NCBI GenBank assembly: GCA_013180625.2 | Contig: SNVD02015010.1 | Location: 30,088 to 94,087, forward strand | Reading direction: 5' to 3' | DNA from: Boswellia sacra | Lineage: Eukaryota > Streptophyta > Magnoliopsida > Sapindales > Burseraceae | Length of the DNA: 64,000 bases | Part shown: one piece after another, positions 1-10,078 of the stretch | How positions within the stretch are numbered: position 1 is the first letter of the stretch | How the letters are laid out: each line of letters begins with the position of its first letter | Program-made: the position numbers and the translations under genes | The notes under the pieces: model-generated | Seen by the model: only the letters and a program-made list of their open reading frames with translations | Database searches by the model: none | Told to the model about the DNA's origin: nothing

Positions 1-930
1 TTTCAAATGAACGACTGACATAATCATCATGCAAGTCAATGGACTGATACAAGGAAGAAAAATCAACTAACATGAGCACCAAATGGTCTTTGTCCATATC
101 TTGAGATAGAAATATCCAAATGACTTGATTATTAATACGTTGGAAAGCTTATTCAAATATCCATATCTTTTATCTTTTGTAAATTTTCAAATTTTAAACA
201 CAACATTGACAAAAATGGCTGATAAGATTACGGTTTTTATGGTGGGCAAAAAATTTGGAGTTGGTATCTTCACTTGATTAAGTTCATCTCATTTGCCTAT
301 AAAAGAAGTCCTTCTCCCATGCATTCAACAAGAATCTATGAAGCAAAAAATAAGAGAGATATCAAGTTTAGAGAGCATTTATATTCTTTATCTACTCTTT
401 GAACAGAGTTGTACTTTTATTGTAAACAATTTTCTTTATTCCTGTATTGTGGTGAGAGTGAGATCATTCTTGTAAAGGATAATAGTTATCATTGAGGGAA
501 CTTTTGATATGGTGTTATCAAGAGTTAAATAATTGAGAGAACTCTTGATGTGGTGTTATCAAGGGTGGAAGGAAGTAGTGTTGATGAGGTTGTTCATTAA
601 GCAAGTTGTAAAGAATCTACAACTTATTGGAAAGCCTAGCTTGTGGAGGAGCTAGGAGCCTACGGATGTAGGCAAGGCTTACCGAACCATGTAAATTGAG
701 ATTGCACTCTCTCTATCTCTATCCTCTTTAAATTTACTTGCATTGTGATTGATCATTATTGTTGTTCTCTTGATTGTATCTTACATAACTTCTAATTTCA
801 TCTTCATCACCTTTATTCTCAAAGAAAATAGAGAACTAATTTGATCTTTCAAGAAAAGTTTTATAAATCCGTTTTTATAAATAAAAACCCAATTCACTCC
901 TCCTCTTGGGTTGCCATAGCTGGGTCAACA
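1..930 (+). repeat. 5' LTR of Copia 1 (truncated by window edge)
   Basis: Homologous to 5866-7318 and 61942-63704. It ends GGGTCAACA, followed two bases later by the primer site. The missing left part should be about 520 bp, judged from the 3' LTR. It contains the last tandem unit of the U3 repeats, a TATA box at 298 and the start of the leader-like R/U5 segment. The short open frame at 293-475 is conserved in all LTR copies only because the DNA is repeated; it begins within the TATA box region. Confidence 0.92.
298..305 (+). promoter_or_regulatory. TATA box of Copia 1 5' LTR
   Basis: TATAAAAG in the context TTTGCCTATAAAAGAAG. The same box is present in the Copia 2 LTR (62953-62960) but reads TGTAAAAG in the 3' LTR of this copy (6683-6690). 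It probably marks the start of U3-driven transcription. Confidence 0.75.
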
Positions 931-932
931 AG

Positions 933-944
933 TGGTATCAGAGT
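933..944 (+). other. Primer binding site, initiator methionine tRNA type
   Basis: TGGTATCAGAG starts two bases after the LTR terminus CA. This is the usual plant Copia primer site, complementary to the 3' end of initiator tRNA-Met. Confidence 0.88.
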
Positions 945-985
945 AAGGTTGCTCGTTTTTTTAAACTCTTAACCGATTTTGAGCT

Positions 986-2708
986 GTGGCTACTTTTAAT
1001 CCAACTTCGTATGTTGAGGGGCTTTTTATTTCTAGATCTTAATTTTTTAATGGAAGTGATTACTCTTATTGGAAAACTAGAATGAGTACTTGTCAACTTT
1101 TAATTATGATTTATGTTCTATTGTTTCGGAAGGACCTTTCGTTCCTAGCAAAATTGAAAATGGAGAAAGCATGCTTGAAGAACCTAAAGAGTTTAGCAAA
1201 GATGATAAAAAGAAGTTGAGTTGGAATGCTAAAGCTATAAATATGTTATATTGTGCTTTAGATAGAAACGAGTTTAATAGAATATCTACTTGTTCTACGG
1301 CACAAGAAATATGGCACACACTTGAAGTAACTCATGAAGGAACTAGTCAAGTTAATGATCTAAAATTAGTATGCTAGTTCATAATTATGAGATTTTTAAG
1401 ATGAAACCAAATGAATCAATTATTTACTAGATTTACGGATATTGTCAATGGTTTGAAATCTCTTGGTATATCTTATTATAATGTTGAAATGGTGAGAAAG
1501 ATTCTTAGGTGTCTACCAAAATCTTGGGAGCCAAAGGTGACGGCAATTCAAGAAGCAAAGGACCTTACCAAACTACCATTAGAAGAACTTATGGGTTCTC
1601 TCATGACTCATGAAATCACCTTGAAGGAGAATGAAGAAGATTTCAAGAAAAAGAAAAATATCGCTTTCAAATCTTCAACGAAAGAAGAAAATGACTCCGA
1701 TGACGAAGGAGATGATGAAGATCTTGCATTCATCACAAGAAAGCTAAAAAGGATGATTTGAAGAAACCAAGGATTCAAGAAGAATTCTAGAAGGGTATAC
1801 AAAGGGCAAAGCTCAAGGCAAGATAAGAAAAAGGATCAAATCATTTGCTATGAGTTTAAGAAACTGAGAAATGTAAAAATGGATTGTCCATACTTCAAGA
1901 ATCCAGACAAGAAATCCAAAGCAATGAAAATGACAAATTTGGATGACAGTTAGGCTAGCTCCGCCGAAGAAGAAGATTGCAAAGTGGCAAACATGTGCTT
2001 CATGGCTTTAAGAGAAGATGAGGAAAGTATTTTGAACTACGATCCTAAGCTTTCATATGATGAATTACTTGAAGCATTCTTTTACATGTACATGCTGATA
2101 AACAAAATTCAAAAATCAATGCTTTCAAAGAGAAGTCAAAAATCATGTTACCACAACTAGAAGAGTTGGTGGAAACAAATAAAGCTTTAGAAAATGAAAA
2201 TGAAATTTTAAAGCAAAACGATTTTGAAAGTTTGGAAAATCAAATGCATTTATTAAAAACTGAAAATGAGATTTTAAAAGAAAAGGATTTTGATAAATTG
2301 GAGAGAGAAAATGTTATTTTGAAAAAGAAAAATAATGACTTAAGAACTATGGTTGATAATTTTACAAAAAGCACAAAAAAATTGAACTCTATGTTACAAA
2401 AACCAAGGTGTGTTTTTGATAAAAGAGGCTTAGGATATAAAACTCATAAAAATCAAAAGTATTTTAAAAACTATTTTGCTCATGCATCTCCTAGGATTAA
2501 TCCTAATCATTCATTTACTTATTGTAGAAGAAAAGGACACAAAGTGCATTCTTGCTATATTAAAATAAATCATAATTTGAAACAAATATGGGTTCCAAAA
2601 AGTACCATTATTAACCCCGAAGGACCCAAGAACATTTGGGTACAAAAAAGTCACTCTTTGAATGTTGATTGTAGAAACAAAGCAGTGGCAAACACAAGTG
2701 GTACTTAG
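986..2708 (+). pseudogene. Copia 1 gag (decayed), UBN2-type capsid with two damaged zinc knuckles
   Basis: Gag would form the particle and package the RNA. Compared with Copia 2 (63760), the start codon has changed to GTG at about 986, followed by in-frame stops. The YWKTRMST segment is near 1068-1090. A UBN2-family Gag segment (LRCLPKSWEPKVTAIQ..., LMTHE) is open at 1411-1761, followed by an acidic tail. The first zinc knuckle (1846-1887) reads CYEFKKLRNVKMDC: the second Cys and the His are lost. An open frame at 2145-2708 encodes a coiled coil of ENEILK/LERENVILKKK repeats, then a second knuckle-like CRRKGHKVHSC and the IWVPK..GPK linker usual before the Copia protease. It ends in a stop just where the protease begins in another frame. 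Confidence 0.85.
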
Positions 2709-3725
2709 ATAGTGGATGCTCAAGGCATATGATCAGAGATACCTCCAAGTTCTCAAGATTAATCATGAAGAAAGGAGGATATGTGACCTTTGGTGATAAT
2801 GCCAAAGGAAAGGCATTTGGACATGGTGATATTGGTAACCCTTCTTCACCTATTATTGAAAATATTTTGCTTGTTATTGGTTTGAAACATGATTTGATTA
2901 GCACTAGTCAATTGTGTGATAAGGAATATTTTGCTGCTTTTGAGCCTAATAGATGTGTGATTAAGGATGTTAGTAACAATAAGACATTATTTATTGGAAA
3001 TAGATGTGTTAATATTTATACAATTGATATTAATGTTAATGATCATGTAGAAAAGTGTTTCATTGTTAATCATGATGCTTCGTTATGGCATAGAAGATTA
3101 GGTCATGCTAGCATGGACACAATTGCAAAAATTTCTAAAAATGATTTAGTTGATGGTCTTCCAAGAATAAAATTTGAAAACGATAAGATTTGCGATGCTT
3201 GTCAATTTGGAAAACAAGTGAGAACTTCTTTTAAACAAAAGAAATTTATTTCAACAAATAAACCTCTACAATTACTTCATTCAGATTTATTTGGACCATC
3301 AAGAACTCAAAGCCTTGGTCAAAAGTATTATGTTTTTGTTATTGTAGATGATTATTCAAGACTCAGTTGGGTGTTATTCTTGAAAACTAAAAATAAGGCC
3401 ATACAAGCTTTTTTGAAATTTGCTAAAAGAGCCCAAAATAATAAAGGGTATTTTATTATGTCTATTAGGAGTGATCATGGTGGTGAAGTAGATAGTGTTG
3501 CATTTGAAAATGATTTTGAACATAATTTTTTTGTACCTAGAACTCCACGACAAAATGGTGTTGTTGAAAAGGAAAAATAGGACAATCCAAGAAATGGCTA
3601 GGACCATGTTACTCGAAAATAATTTGCCAAAATATTTTTGGGCCAAAGTCGTTAATACTGCATGCTTTATAATCAATGGAGTCCATATTAGAGCTTTAAT
3701 AAAGAAAACTCCTTATGAACTTTAG
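2699..3725 (+). pseudogene. Copia 1 protease and integrase (decayed)
   Basis: The aspartic protease signature WYLDSGCSRHM is at 2699-2731, with the catalytic DSG at 2708-2716. A frameshift separates it from the upstream coiled-coil frame. The GAG-pre-integrase zinc-binding domain follows: WHRRLGH at about 3086 and CDAC at 3191-3202. The integrase core has Asp in HSDLFGP (3284), Asp in RSDHGGE (about 3470) and Glu in RQNGVVEKEK (3566), so the DDE triad is visible. A stop at about 3578 is bypassed by a frame change into the RTIQEMARTMLL segment, which runs to 3725. Normal integrase continues as the C-terminal region seen in fragments to about 3950. The protein would cut polyproteins and insert cDNA. 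Confidence 0.88.
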
Positions 3726-4179
3726 AAAGTAAGAAAACCCAACATTGGTTTTTTTAAGGTTTTTGGATGTAAATGTTTTATTTTAAACACCAAGGATAAC
3801 CTTGGATAATTTGATGCAAAAGCCGATATTGGAATTTTTGTTGGCTACTCCAACAATAGTAAAGCATATAGAGTTTTTAACAAAAAGACTCTTGCTATTG
3901 AAGAATCTATGCATGTTGAATTTGATCAAACTAATGTGATTTCTTGTTGAGATAGATGATGATATTGTTGAGATAGAAAGGCAAATCAAGGAATCAAGGC
4001 TTGATGAAAAGAGCCAAGATGAATTAAAACTTCAACAAGAAAAGCTTGAGGAAGTAAACGATTCTTCCCAAGAATTACCAAAGGAAAGGAGGTACACAAA
4101 AGCTCACCCTGAAGATCTCATTATTGGCGAACCATCACAAGGTATGAGAACTAGGTCTTCTTTTATGAACTTTTAAAGA

Positions 4180-5639
4180 AGCCAAAAATGACGAAAGTTG
4201 GATTTTGGCTATGCAAGAATAATTGAATCAATGTGAGAGAAATCAAGTTTGAGAATTAGTCCCTAGACCCAAAAATCATTCTATTATAGGCACTAAATGG
4301 ATTTTTAGAAATAAAGTAGATGAAAATGGCACCATTATTAGAAACAAAGCTAGACTTGTTACTCAAGGATACAATCAAGAAGAAGGTATTGATTATGAGG
4401 AAACCTTTGCACCGGTTGCCAGATTAGAATCCATTAGAATGTTGCATGCATTTGCATGTTATAAAAATTTTATATTCTATCAATGGATGTCAAAAGTTGC
4501 ATTTTTAAATGGTTACATTATGGAGGAAGTGTATGTAGAGCAACCTCTTGGTTTTCAAAATCATGATTTTCCAAACCATGTTTTCAAACTCAAAAAGGCA
4601 CTTTATGGCTTGAAACAAGCACCAAGAGCATGGTATGATAGATTGAGCAAATTTCTCATTGATAATGGCTTTGAAATGAAAAAATTGATACTACTCTTTT
4701 TGTTAAAACCAAAAATGATGATTTATTAATTGTTCAAATCTATGTTGATGATATTATAATCAGTGCTACTAATGTTTCTATGTGTGAGGAATTTTTCAAG
4801 TGCATGCAACAAGAATTTGAAATGAGCTTAATGGGAGAATTAAATTTCTTCCTTGGACTTCAAATCAAGTAATCAATAGATGGGATCTTCATAAATCAAG
4901 CCAAATACATATAACACACCCATGGGTACCATAACCAAGCTTGACAAAGATGAGAAAGGAAAAGATGTTGAGGTAACAAAATATCGAGGTATGATTGGCT
5001 CTCTTTTGTATTTAACTGCTAGTAGACCTGATATTATGTTTAGTGTGTGCATGTGTGCTAGATTTCAATCTTGTCCAAAGTAATCTCATCTTAAGGCTGT
5101 CGAGAGGATATTTAGATAGCTTATTGGAACCATAAATCTAGGTCTTTGGTATCCTAAGTATGATAATTTTGATATAATTAGTTATTCCGATATGGACTTT
5201 GTCGGAAGTCTCCTTGATAAAAAAAGCACTAGTGGCTCTTGACATTTTCTAAGACATGCATTACTCTCATGGTTTAGTAGGAAACAAAATTCTGTTGCCT
5301 TATTAACCTCGAAAGCCGAGTATATTGCAGTAGGAAGATGTTGTGCACAAGCTCTTTGGATGAAACAAATTTTAAAAGATTATGGTGTGGTATTTGATCA
5401 TATCCCATCAAATGTGACAGTGGAAATGCCATCAACATTTCAAAAAATCCCATACAACAATCTAGGACGAAGCATATAGAGATTAGATATCATTTTATTA
5501 GAGATCATATGCAAAAAGGTAATATTTCTTTAGAATTTGTTTCTACCGATAAAAAATTGTCCGATATTTTTACTAAAACCTTTAGTCAAGTTAGACTTTG
5601 CAATATTAGAAGAGAATTAGGCATGTTGGATATGTCTTA
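4180..5639 (+). pseudogene. Copia 1 reverse transcriptase and RNase H (decayed)
   Basis: RT_2-type reverse transcriptase: the GTKWIFRNKVDENG segment at about 4290, TFAPVARLESIR at about 4410, LKKALYGLKQAPRAWYDRL at about 4590, and the catalytic YVDD at 4741-4752. Frameshifts occur near 4470 and 4730. RNase H follows with SRPDIMFSVC (about 5020), SKAEYIA (5308-5330) and KHIEIRYHF-like remnants at about 5470. Several stops interrupt it. The pol end at about 5639 is about 210 bp before the polypurine tract. Confidence 0.88.
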
Positions 5640-5850
5640 ATTTTACTTTTATATCATAGTCTTTGAATGGTATAATATGTTAATGGGAAGAATATATTTA
5701 AGGGAAGTAGTTAATTCGATTACATCTTTTTTATGATAACAAAAGGGGAAGAAATGGTTGGATTTTGCTTATATTTATAACAATTGCTATCTTTTTGCTT
5801 ATTCTTGATTTTAGATATTAATTTAAAGTAATCAATGGGTTATCATCATC

Positions 5851-5864
5851 AAAAAAGGGGGAGA
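5851..5864 (+). other. Polypurine tract of Copia 1
   Basis: AAAAAAGGGGGAGA immediately precedes the 3' LTR, which begins TGTTAGCCC at 5866. This is the expected plus-strand primer. Confidence 0.85.
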
Positions 5865-5865
5865 T

Positions 5866-7318
5866 TGTTAGCCCAAGGCTACATGATAATTTTGATGATA
5901 ACAATACACATTGATTCATTGAGGTATTACTAATATGTTTATTTATGTGCAAGAATAAGATCAATGAAATACTTAAAATCATAAAGAGACTTATTAAAAT
6001 GAAGTGTTGAAGCTAAGTAGAAGACTACATATTAAAGGCACCAAAGTTTAAGAACAAGGTTTGACTCAAGGAATGTGACACATGAGCAATGTTCAATCAA
6101 TTGATCATATATTTCTCTATAAATGTCCAAATGATATGATTTCTAAGCCTTTAGAAAGCTTACTCAATTAATAACATTTTTATATGTTTTAAAGAAATTC
6201 AAATTTCAAGTGAAAGGTTGTCCAAATCATCATGAAAATTAAAGGACAAACATAATCAGCTGATATGAGCACCAAATACTATTTTGGATATATCATGAGC
6301 TAGAGATATCCAAATGACTTCATCTTGAGGCATTGGAAAGATGATTTAATGAAGCACATTTCATATTTTTTGAAGAAATTCAAATTTCAAATGGAATGCT
6401 GACATAATCATTACAAAATTCATTGGACTGACAAAAGCAAGAAAAATCAACTAACATGAGCACCGAATGATCTTTTGTCCATATCTTGAGATAGAGATAT
6501 CCAAATGACTTGATTCTTAATGTACTTGAAAGCTTATTCAAATATACAGATCTTTTATGGCTTACAAAGTTTCAAATTTCAAGCAGAACATTGACAAAAA
6601 TGGCTAACAAAATTATGGTTTTTATGGTGGGCTTAAAATTTGGAGTTGGTTTCTTCACTTGATTAAGTTCATCTCATTTGCCTGTAAAAGGAGCCCTTCT
6701 CCCATGCATTCAACAAGAATCTATGAAACAAAAAATGAGAGAAATATCAAGTTTAGAAAGCATTTATATTCTTTATCTACTTTTTGAAGAGAGTTGTACT
6801 TTTATTTTAAATAATTTTCTTTGCTATTGTATTGTGGTAAGAGTGAGATCATTCTTGCAAAGGATAATAGTTATCCTAGAGAGAACTTTTGGTGTGGTGT
6901 TATCAAGAGTTAAACAATTGAGAGAAATCTTGGTGTGGCCTTATCAAGGGTTAAAGGAAGAAGTCTTGGTGAGGTTGTTCATCAAGCAAGTTATAAGGAA
7001 TTCTACAACTTAGTTGAAAGCCCAACTTGTGGAGGAGCTAGTACCCCGTGGATGTAGGCAAGGTTTGTCGAACCACGTAAATTGGAATTTCACTCTCTCT
7101 ATCCCTATCCTCTTTAAATTTACTTCCACTTATGATTGTTCATTATTGTTATTCTCTTAATTGCATTTGAGATAACTTCTAATTTCATCTTCATCATCTT
7201 TATTCTCAAAGAAAAGAGTGAACTAATTTTGATCTTTCAATAAAAGTTTTATAAATCCATTTTTATAAATAAAAACCCAATTCAATCCCCCTCTTGGGTT
7301 GCCATACCTAGGTCGATA
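5866..7318 (+). repeat. 3' LTR of Copia 1
   Basis: It starts TGTTAGCCC and ends GGTCGATA, where the 5' LTR has GGTCAACA. Length is 1453 bp. It contains three tandem U3 units of about 180 bp (6078-6620), a weakened TATA box (TGTAAAAG at 6683) and the leader-like segment shared with the other LTRs. The open frame at 6678-7013 is a repeat-borne shadow. Confidence 0.92.
6078..6620 (+). repeat. Three tandem U3 repeats of about 180 bp in Copia 1 3' LTR
   Basis: Each unit carries the landmarks GAGCA, then GAGATATCCAAATGA, then GGAAAG, then GAAATTCAAATTTCAA, then GACATAATCA. Unit starts are near 6078, 6265 and 6455. The units differ by point changes. Confidence 0.8.
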
Positions 7319-7643
7319 ATGACTCCACTAGGGATAAGAAAAGGTCATTCTGATAGGAATACCAAATTCTAATACCTCATGTTGATATAATGAGTCCTTG
7401 AATCATTACACTTTTGCATGCAATGAGCACGAATTGCCTAAAACTAGTCGTGTGGCGTTGGCATGAGAAGTCTTTGACTCAATTCAACCCCTCGATGACT
7501 TATGTTGGTGTCACCACCTTTGAGCATGTACCATTAAATTGGTATAAAAAGAGACCGATCGAAGGGGGCATCTCTCGCTCGAAGGAGCCCAGACCATTAG
7601 ACCTTTGAGACTTAAGCCCATATAGATGATTCTAGAAATTTTC
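7319..7643 (+). other. Gypsy F leader fragment, starting within a broken primer site
   Basis: It begins ATGACTCCACTAGGGATAAG, which matches the family primer site TGGCGACTCCACTGGGGA with changes and a small deletion. It then follows the E leader (34976-35280) for about 320 bp, including GGTATAAAAAGAGACC and the CTCTCGCTCGAA motif. It stops abruptly after TTTCAATAGGA and joins 3' UTR repeats, so gag, pol and most of the 3' UTR are deleted. Confidence 0.8.
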
Positions 7644-7890
7644 AATAGGACTTGCCTTAGATAGGCACACCCGCCCTTAAATAGGCACATTATCACCTTA
7701 GATAGGCATGTTCGCCCTTAGATGGGCACCTCAACCCTTGAATGGGCACACTTGCCTTAGATAGGCACATCCGCCCTCAAATGGGCACCTCAGCCCTTGA
7801 ATGAGCACACTCGCCTTCGATAGGCACATTTGCTCATTCGCCTTTAATGGGCACCTCAACCCTTGGATGAGTACATCAGTCGTTGAATGG
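7644..7890 (+). repeat. GGGCAC tandem repeats of gypsy F 3' UTR
   Basis: About ten degenerate units of 22-26 bp, of the form GCCCTTGAATGGGCACATC with GCCTTAGATAGGCAC variants. Similar arrays occur at the same place, before the 3' LTR, in C (26108-26275) and E (48370-48530). Confidence 0.8.
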
Positions 7891-8043
7891 ACACATACTT
7901 TTTGTATGAATAGAAGGAAGTGGCGAGAAAGTTCGAAACAAGGAGGACGAAGTAGAGGATGTTGAGATGGAAGAAAGAAAGACCAAGTAAGAGTACTTCA
8001 TCGATTTTTGTGTCTGACAAACCTCTTCAAAGTATGGGTAAGC
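7891..8043 (+). other. Gypsy F 3' UTR end with weak polypurine tract
   Basis: Noncoding. It matches 26285-26421 and 48540-48680, ending in CTTCAAAGTATGGGTAAGC, a decayed polypurine tract next to the LTR. Confidence 0.7.
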
Positions 8044-9858
8044 TATAGACACTGAATTTTTGAGGTTCGATGATGAAATGAAGATGAATGTTGAGCAAGG
8101 AAAATGACCAAGATGCCCTCGAGGGCCAAGAAGAGAAGGGTGAGAAGAAATTAGTGAAGGGTCTTTGAAACTGACATGTGACTTTGAAAAATCATAGAAA
8201 TTAATATAGGAGGAATATGATGATAATTCATTATACCGCTACGAATCTACGAATGTCTATTTTTTGTAAAATTTATGGATTGCAAATCGGAGTTCAATTT
8301 GAGAAGTTATGCGCAATCGAAGGAACAAAGGTCTAAAAGGACTACATCGAAGGATGACAAAAAAGGAAGGGGCCAAAGACACATTGATCGGACGGCCATC
8401 AAACAGCCACTCAGCCATCCAACACAGCTGCCTGGTTGTTGACAGATGGCTGGCCGATTATCAGATAGTTGCCTCGCTCTCTATGGCTTATTTTAAAAAA
8501 TTAACCTTAAAACCTTCATTTTTCATCTTCACCCCTCTTCTATATAAACCGCCCTCCTCTCACTTTGTAATACACATCGATTATCGAATACAATCATCTT
8601 TCTTTCTCTTGAAGACACTTGCAAGAATTCGAGAAGTCTTTTCCAATATAAATATTTTCAGGCACTTTATTACTCTAGACTTGGAAAGGGTACGTCTTGA
8701 GAGTAGAATCTCTCCTCCCTCCCATTCTCTCTCTTTTTTTTTTCTTGCTTAGAAGAAGCATGATTGGGGTTTAATTTTATGCTTAGGAGCATGATTAGAG
8801 TTATTATGAATCATGTTAACCCAATTTGTTTTGCAAGATGGATCAGCGTGTCGAGATGAGTCCGCAATCCTTCCTTTTTTAGAATCATGCTTAGGAATTT
8901 ACTTTCTTTGTGAATGCTTAGAATCATGCCTAGTAGTACATGCTAGAAAAATTTACTCGCTTTGATGAATGCTATTAAATAGTATAGAATAGGTCAGAAT
9001 TATCATTTTGCCCTTGAATTACTTGTTTGATAATGATTGCATGAATTATGCTAGAATATGCCATGAATACCATGTTTAGGCTAGAATATGCCATGAATGA
9101 CATGTTAGGCTAGAAATGCTATGATAATTCATGTAAACTATGCTAGAATAAGCAATGGGTAGAATTGTCATGATAGAATTTATTAAAATCTAGGCTAGAA
9201 TGCCATGATATTATATTTTGGTTTTATTTGATTTATAATTTATTTGTCTATGTATGAATGTTTTAAGAAGTGTAATTGTGTGATGTCATGGAATAATGGT
9301 GGACTCACATTGATGGTGAGTGACCATTACTTAGAGTGAATGTTCAAACATATGAATATATGGAGTATTTCATTACTTTATTATTGAATTACAAGTGTTG
9401 TAATCCTCTCCCCTTCCCCCATGTGTGAAAAGAAATGTAATCTATTCTTCTCCCTCTTTCTTTGTGTGAATAGACAATTGTTTTGATTGAATAATCACCC
9501 CATATGCTTAGTGAAGATAAAAATGGAAATGTGCGTATAAAACAAACAATTTAAGTGGACTAAGTAATGGCACGAGCTATTTCTATTGGGTATTTTCCAA
9601 GTGGAGGCCGGATTTACATTCAGGCTGGTTGAAAGACTCGTACCTAACTTCCTGGACCTATTTCTGAAGGGATAATGGGGTTTAGGTCCCGAAGGGAGGG
9701 ATTGGATTGCTCCTATTCATTCCCAATTAAATAATTGGGTGGTGACTCATTTCTCTAGACGTGCCCATGGTTCGTTGATGTTCCCTTAAGTCTCGAAAGA
9801 GGTTGTGACATAGTATCGTGGTGGCAAACGCTATGGCAAGATGAAAGCTTGGTTCACA
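8044..9858 (+). repeat. 3' LTR of gypsy F
   Basis: It starts TATAGACACTG (canonical TGTAGACA, one change) and ends GGTTCACA. Length is 1815 bp. Landmarks are GGCC/CAGCCATC repeats at 8385-8470, a TATA box at 8541-8549, degenerate CTTAGAATCATG and GCTAGAATGCCATGA repeats after it, and the ATGGT..ACCAT hairpin at 9312-9328. What follows is not a primer site, so this is a 3' LTR. The 147-codon open frame at 8309-8752 spans the TATA box and is not conserved. Confidence 0.88.
8541..8549 (+). promoter_or_regulatory. TATA box of gypsy F LTR
   Basis: TATATAAAC in CTTCTATATAAACCGCCCTC. The same box is at 26938 and 49207 and, on the minus strand, at 54159 and 55551. Confidence 0.7.
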
Positions 9859-10078
9859 ATCTGTTATCACATATTTGACTGATATTTATTAGATTGGCTT
9901 TCAAACCTTGAACATCCAAAACATTGTCAAGTTTAGGCAATCAATTAACACATAATGTTGCACCATCTACAAACGTGATTGTTCCTTCCCTATATGACTT
10001 TAAATTTTTCAAAACGCTTTATTTACAATCGTGTGCCTAAAACAATCACTATCAAAATATCAAACATTATTAGCTGAA
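9859..10078 (-). pseudogene. Relic of an unrelated Copia pol (protease segment)
   Basis: Read on the minus strand, about 70 codons show DSDCFRHTIVNK at about 10022-10058, a decayed form of the Copia protease site DSGCSRHMT. It continues with the TITFVDGA and NVLDVQGLKANLINISQICDN segments usual between protease and integrase. One stop lies inside. It differs strongly from Copia 1, so it belongs to another family. It abuts the gypsy F LTR at 9858 and may be the DNA into which gypsy F inserted. No other Copia domain is visible further right. Confidence 0.72.

Larger units (their letters stand above)
1..7318 (+). mobile_element. Ty1/Copia retrotransposon 1 (nearly complete, 5' edge outside window)
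   Basis: The order is 5' LTR, primer site, gag, protease, integrase, RT, RNase H, polypurine tract and 3' LTR. Integrase before RT is the Copia order. The two LTRs are clearly homologous but differ by many substitutions and small indels, so the copy is old. The gag start codon, several frames and both zinc knuckles are damaged, so it is not autonomous. At the right it ends inside a gypsy primer site/leader (7319), which shows that it jumped into an older gypsy element. The left half of that target and the target duplication lie outside the window. Confidence 0.93.

Noticed and set aside
293..475. Open frame conserved between Copia LTRs (also 6678-7013)
   Set aside because: It lies in the LTR, starts inside the TATA box region, and is shared only because LTRs are repeats. 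The Copia 2 version is frameshifted.
5640..5850. Envelope-like ORF after Copia 1 pol
   Set aside because: The 210 bp between pol and the polypurine tract has no open frame of useful length or membrane segment.
8309..8752. 147-codon open frame in gypsy F LTR
   Set aside because: It spans the promoter repeats and the TATA box; the corresponding frames in the other LTRs are broken.
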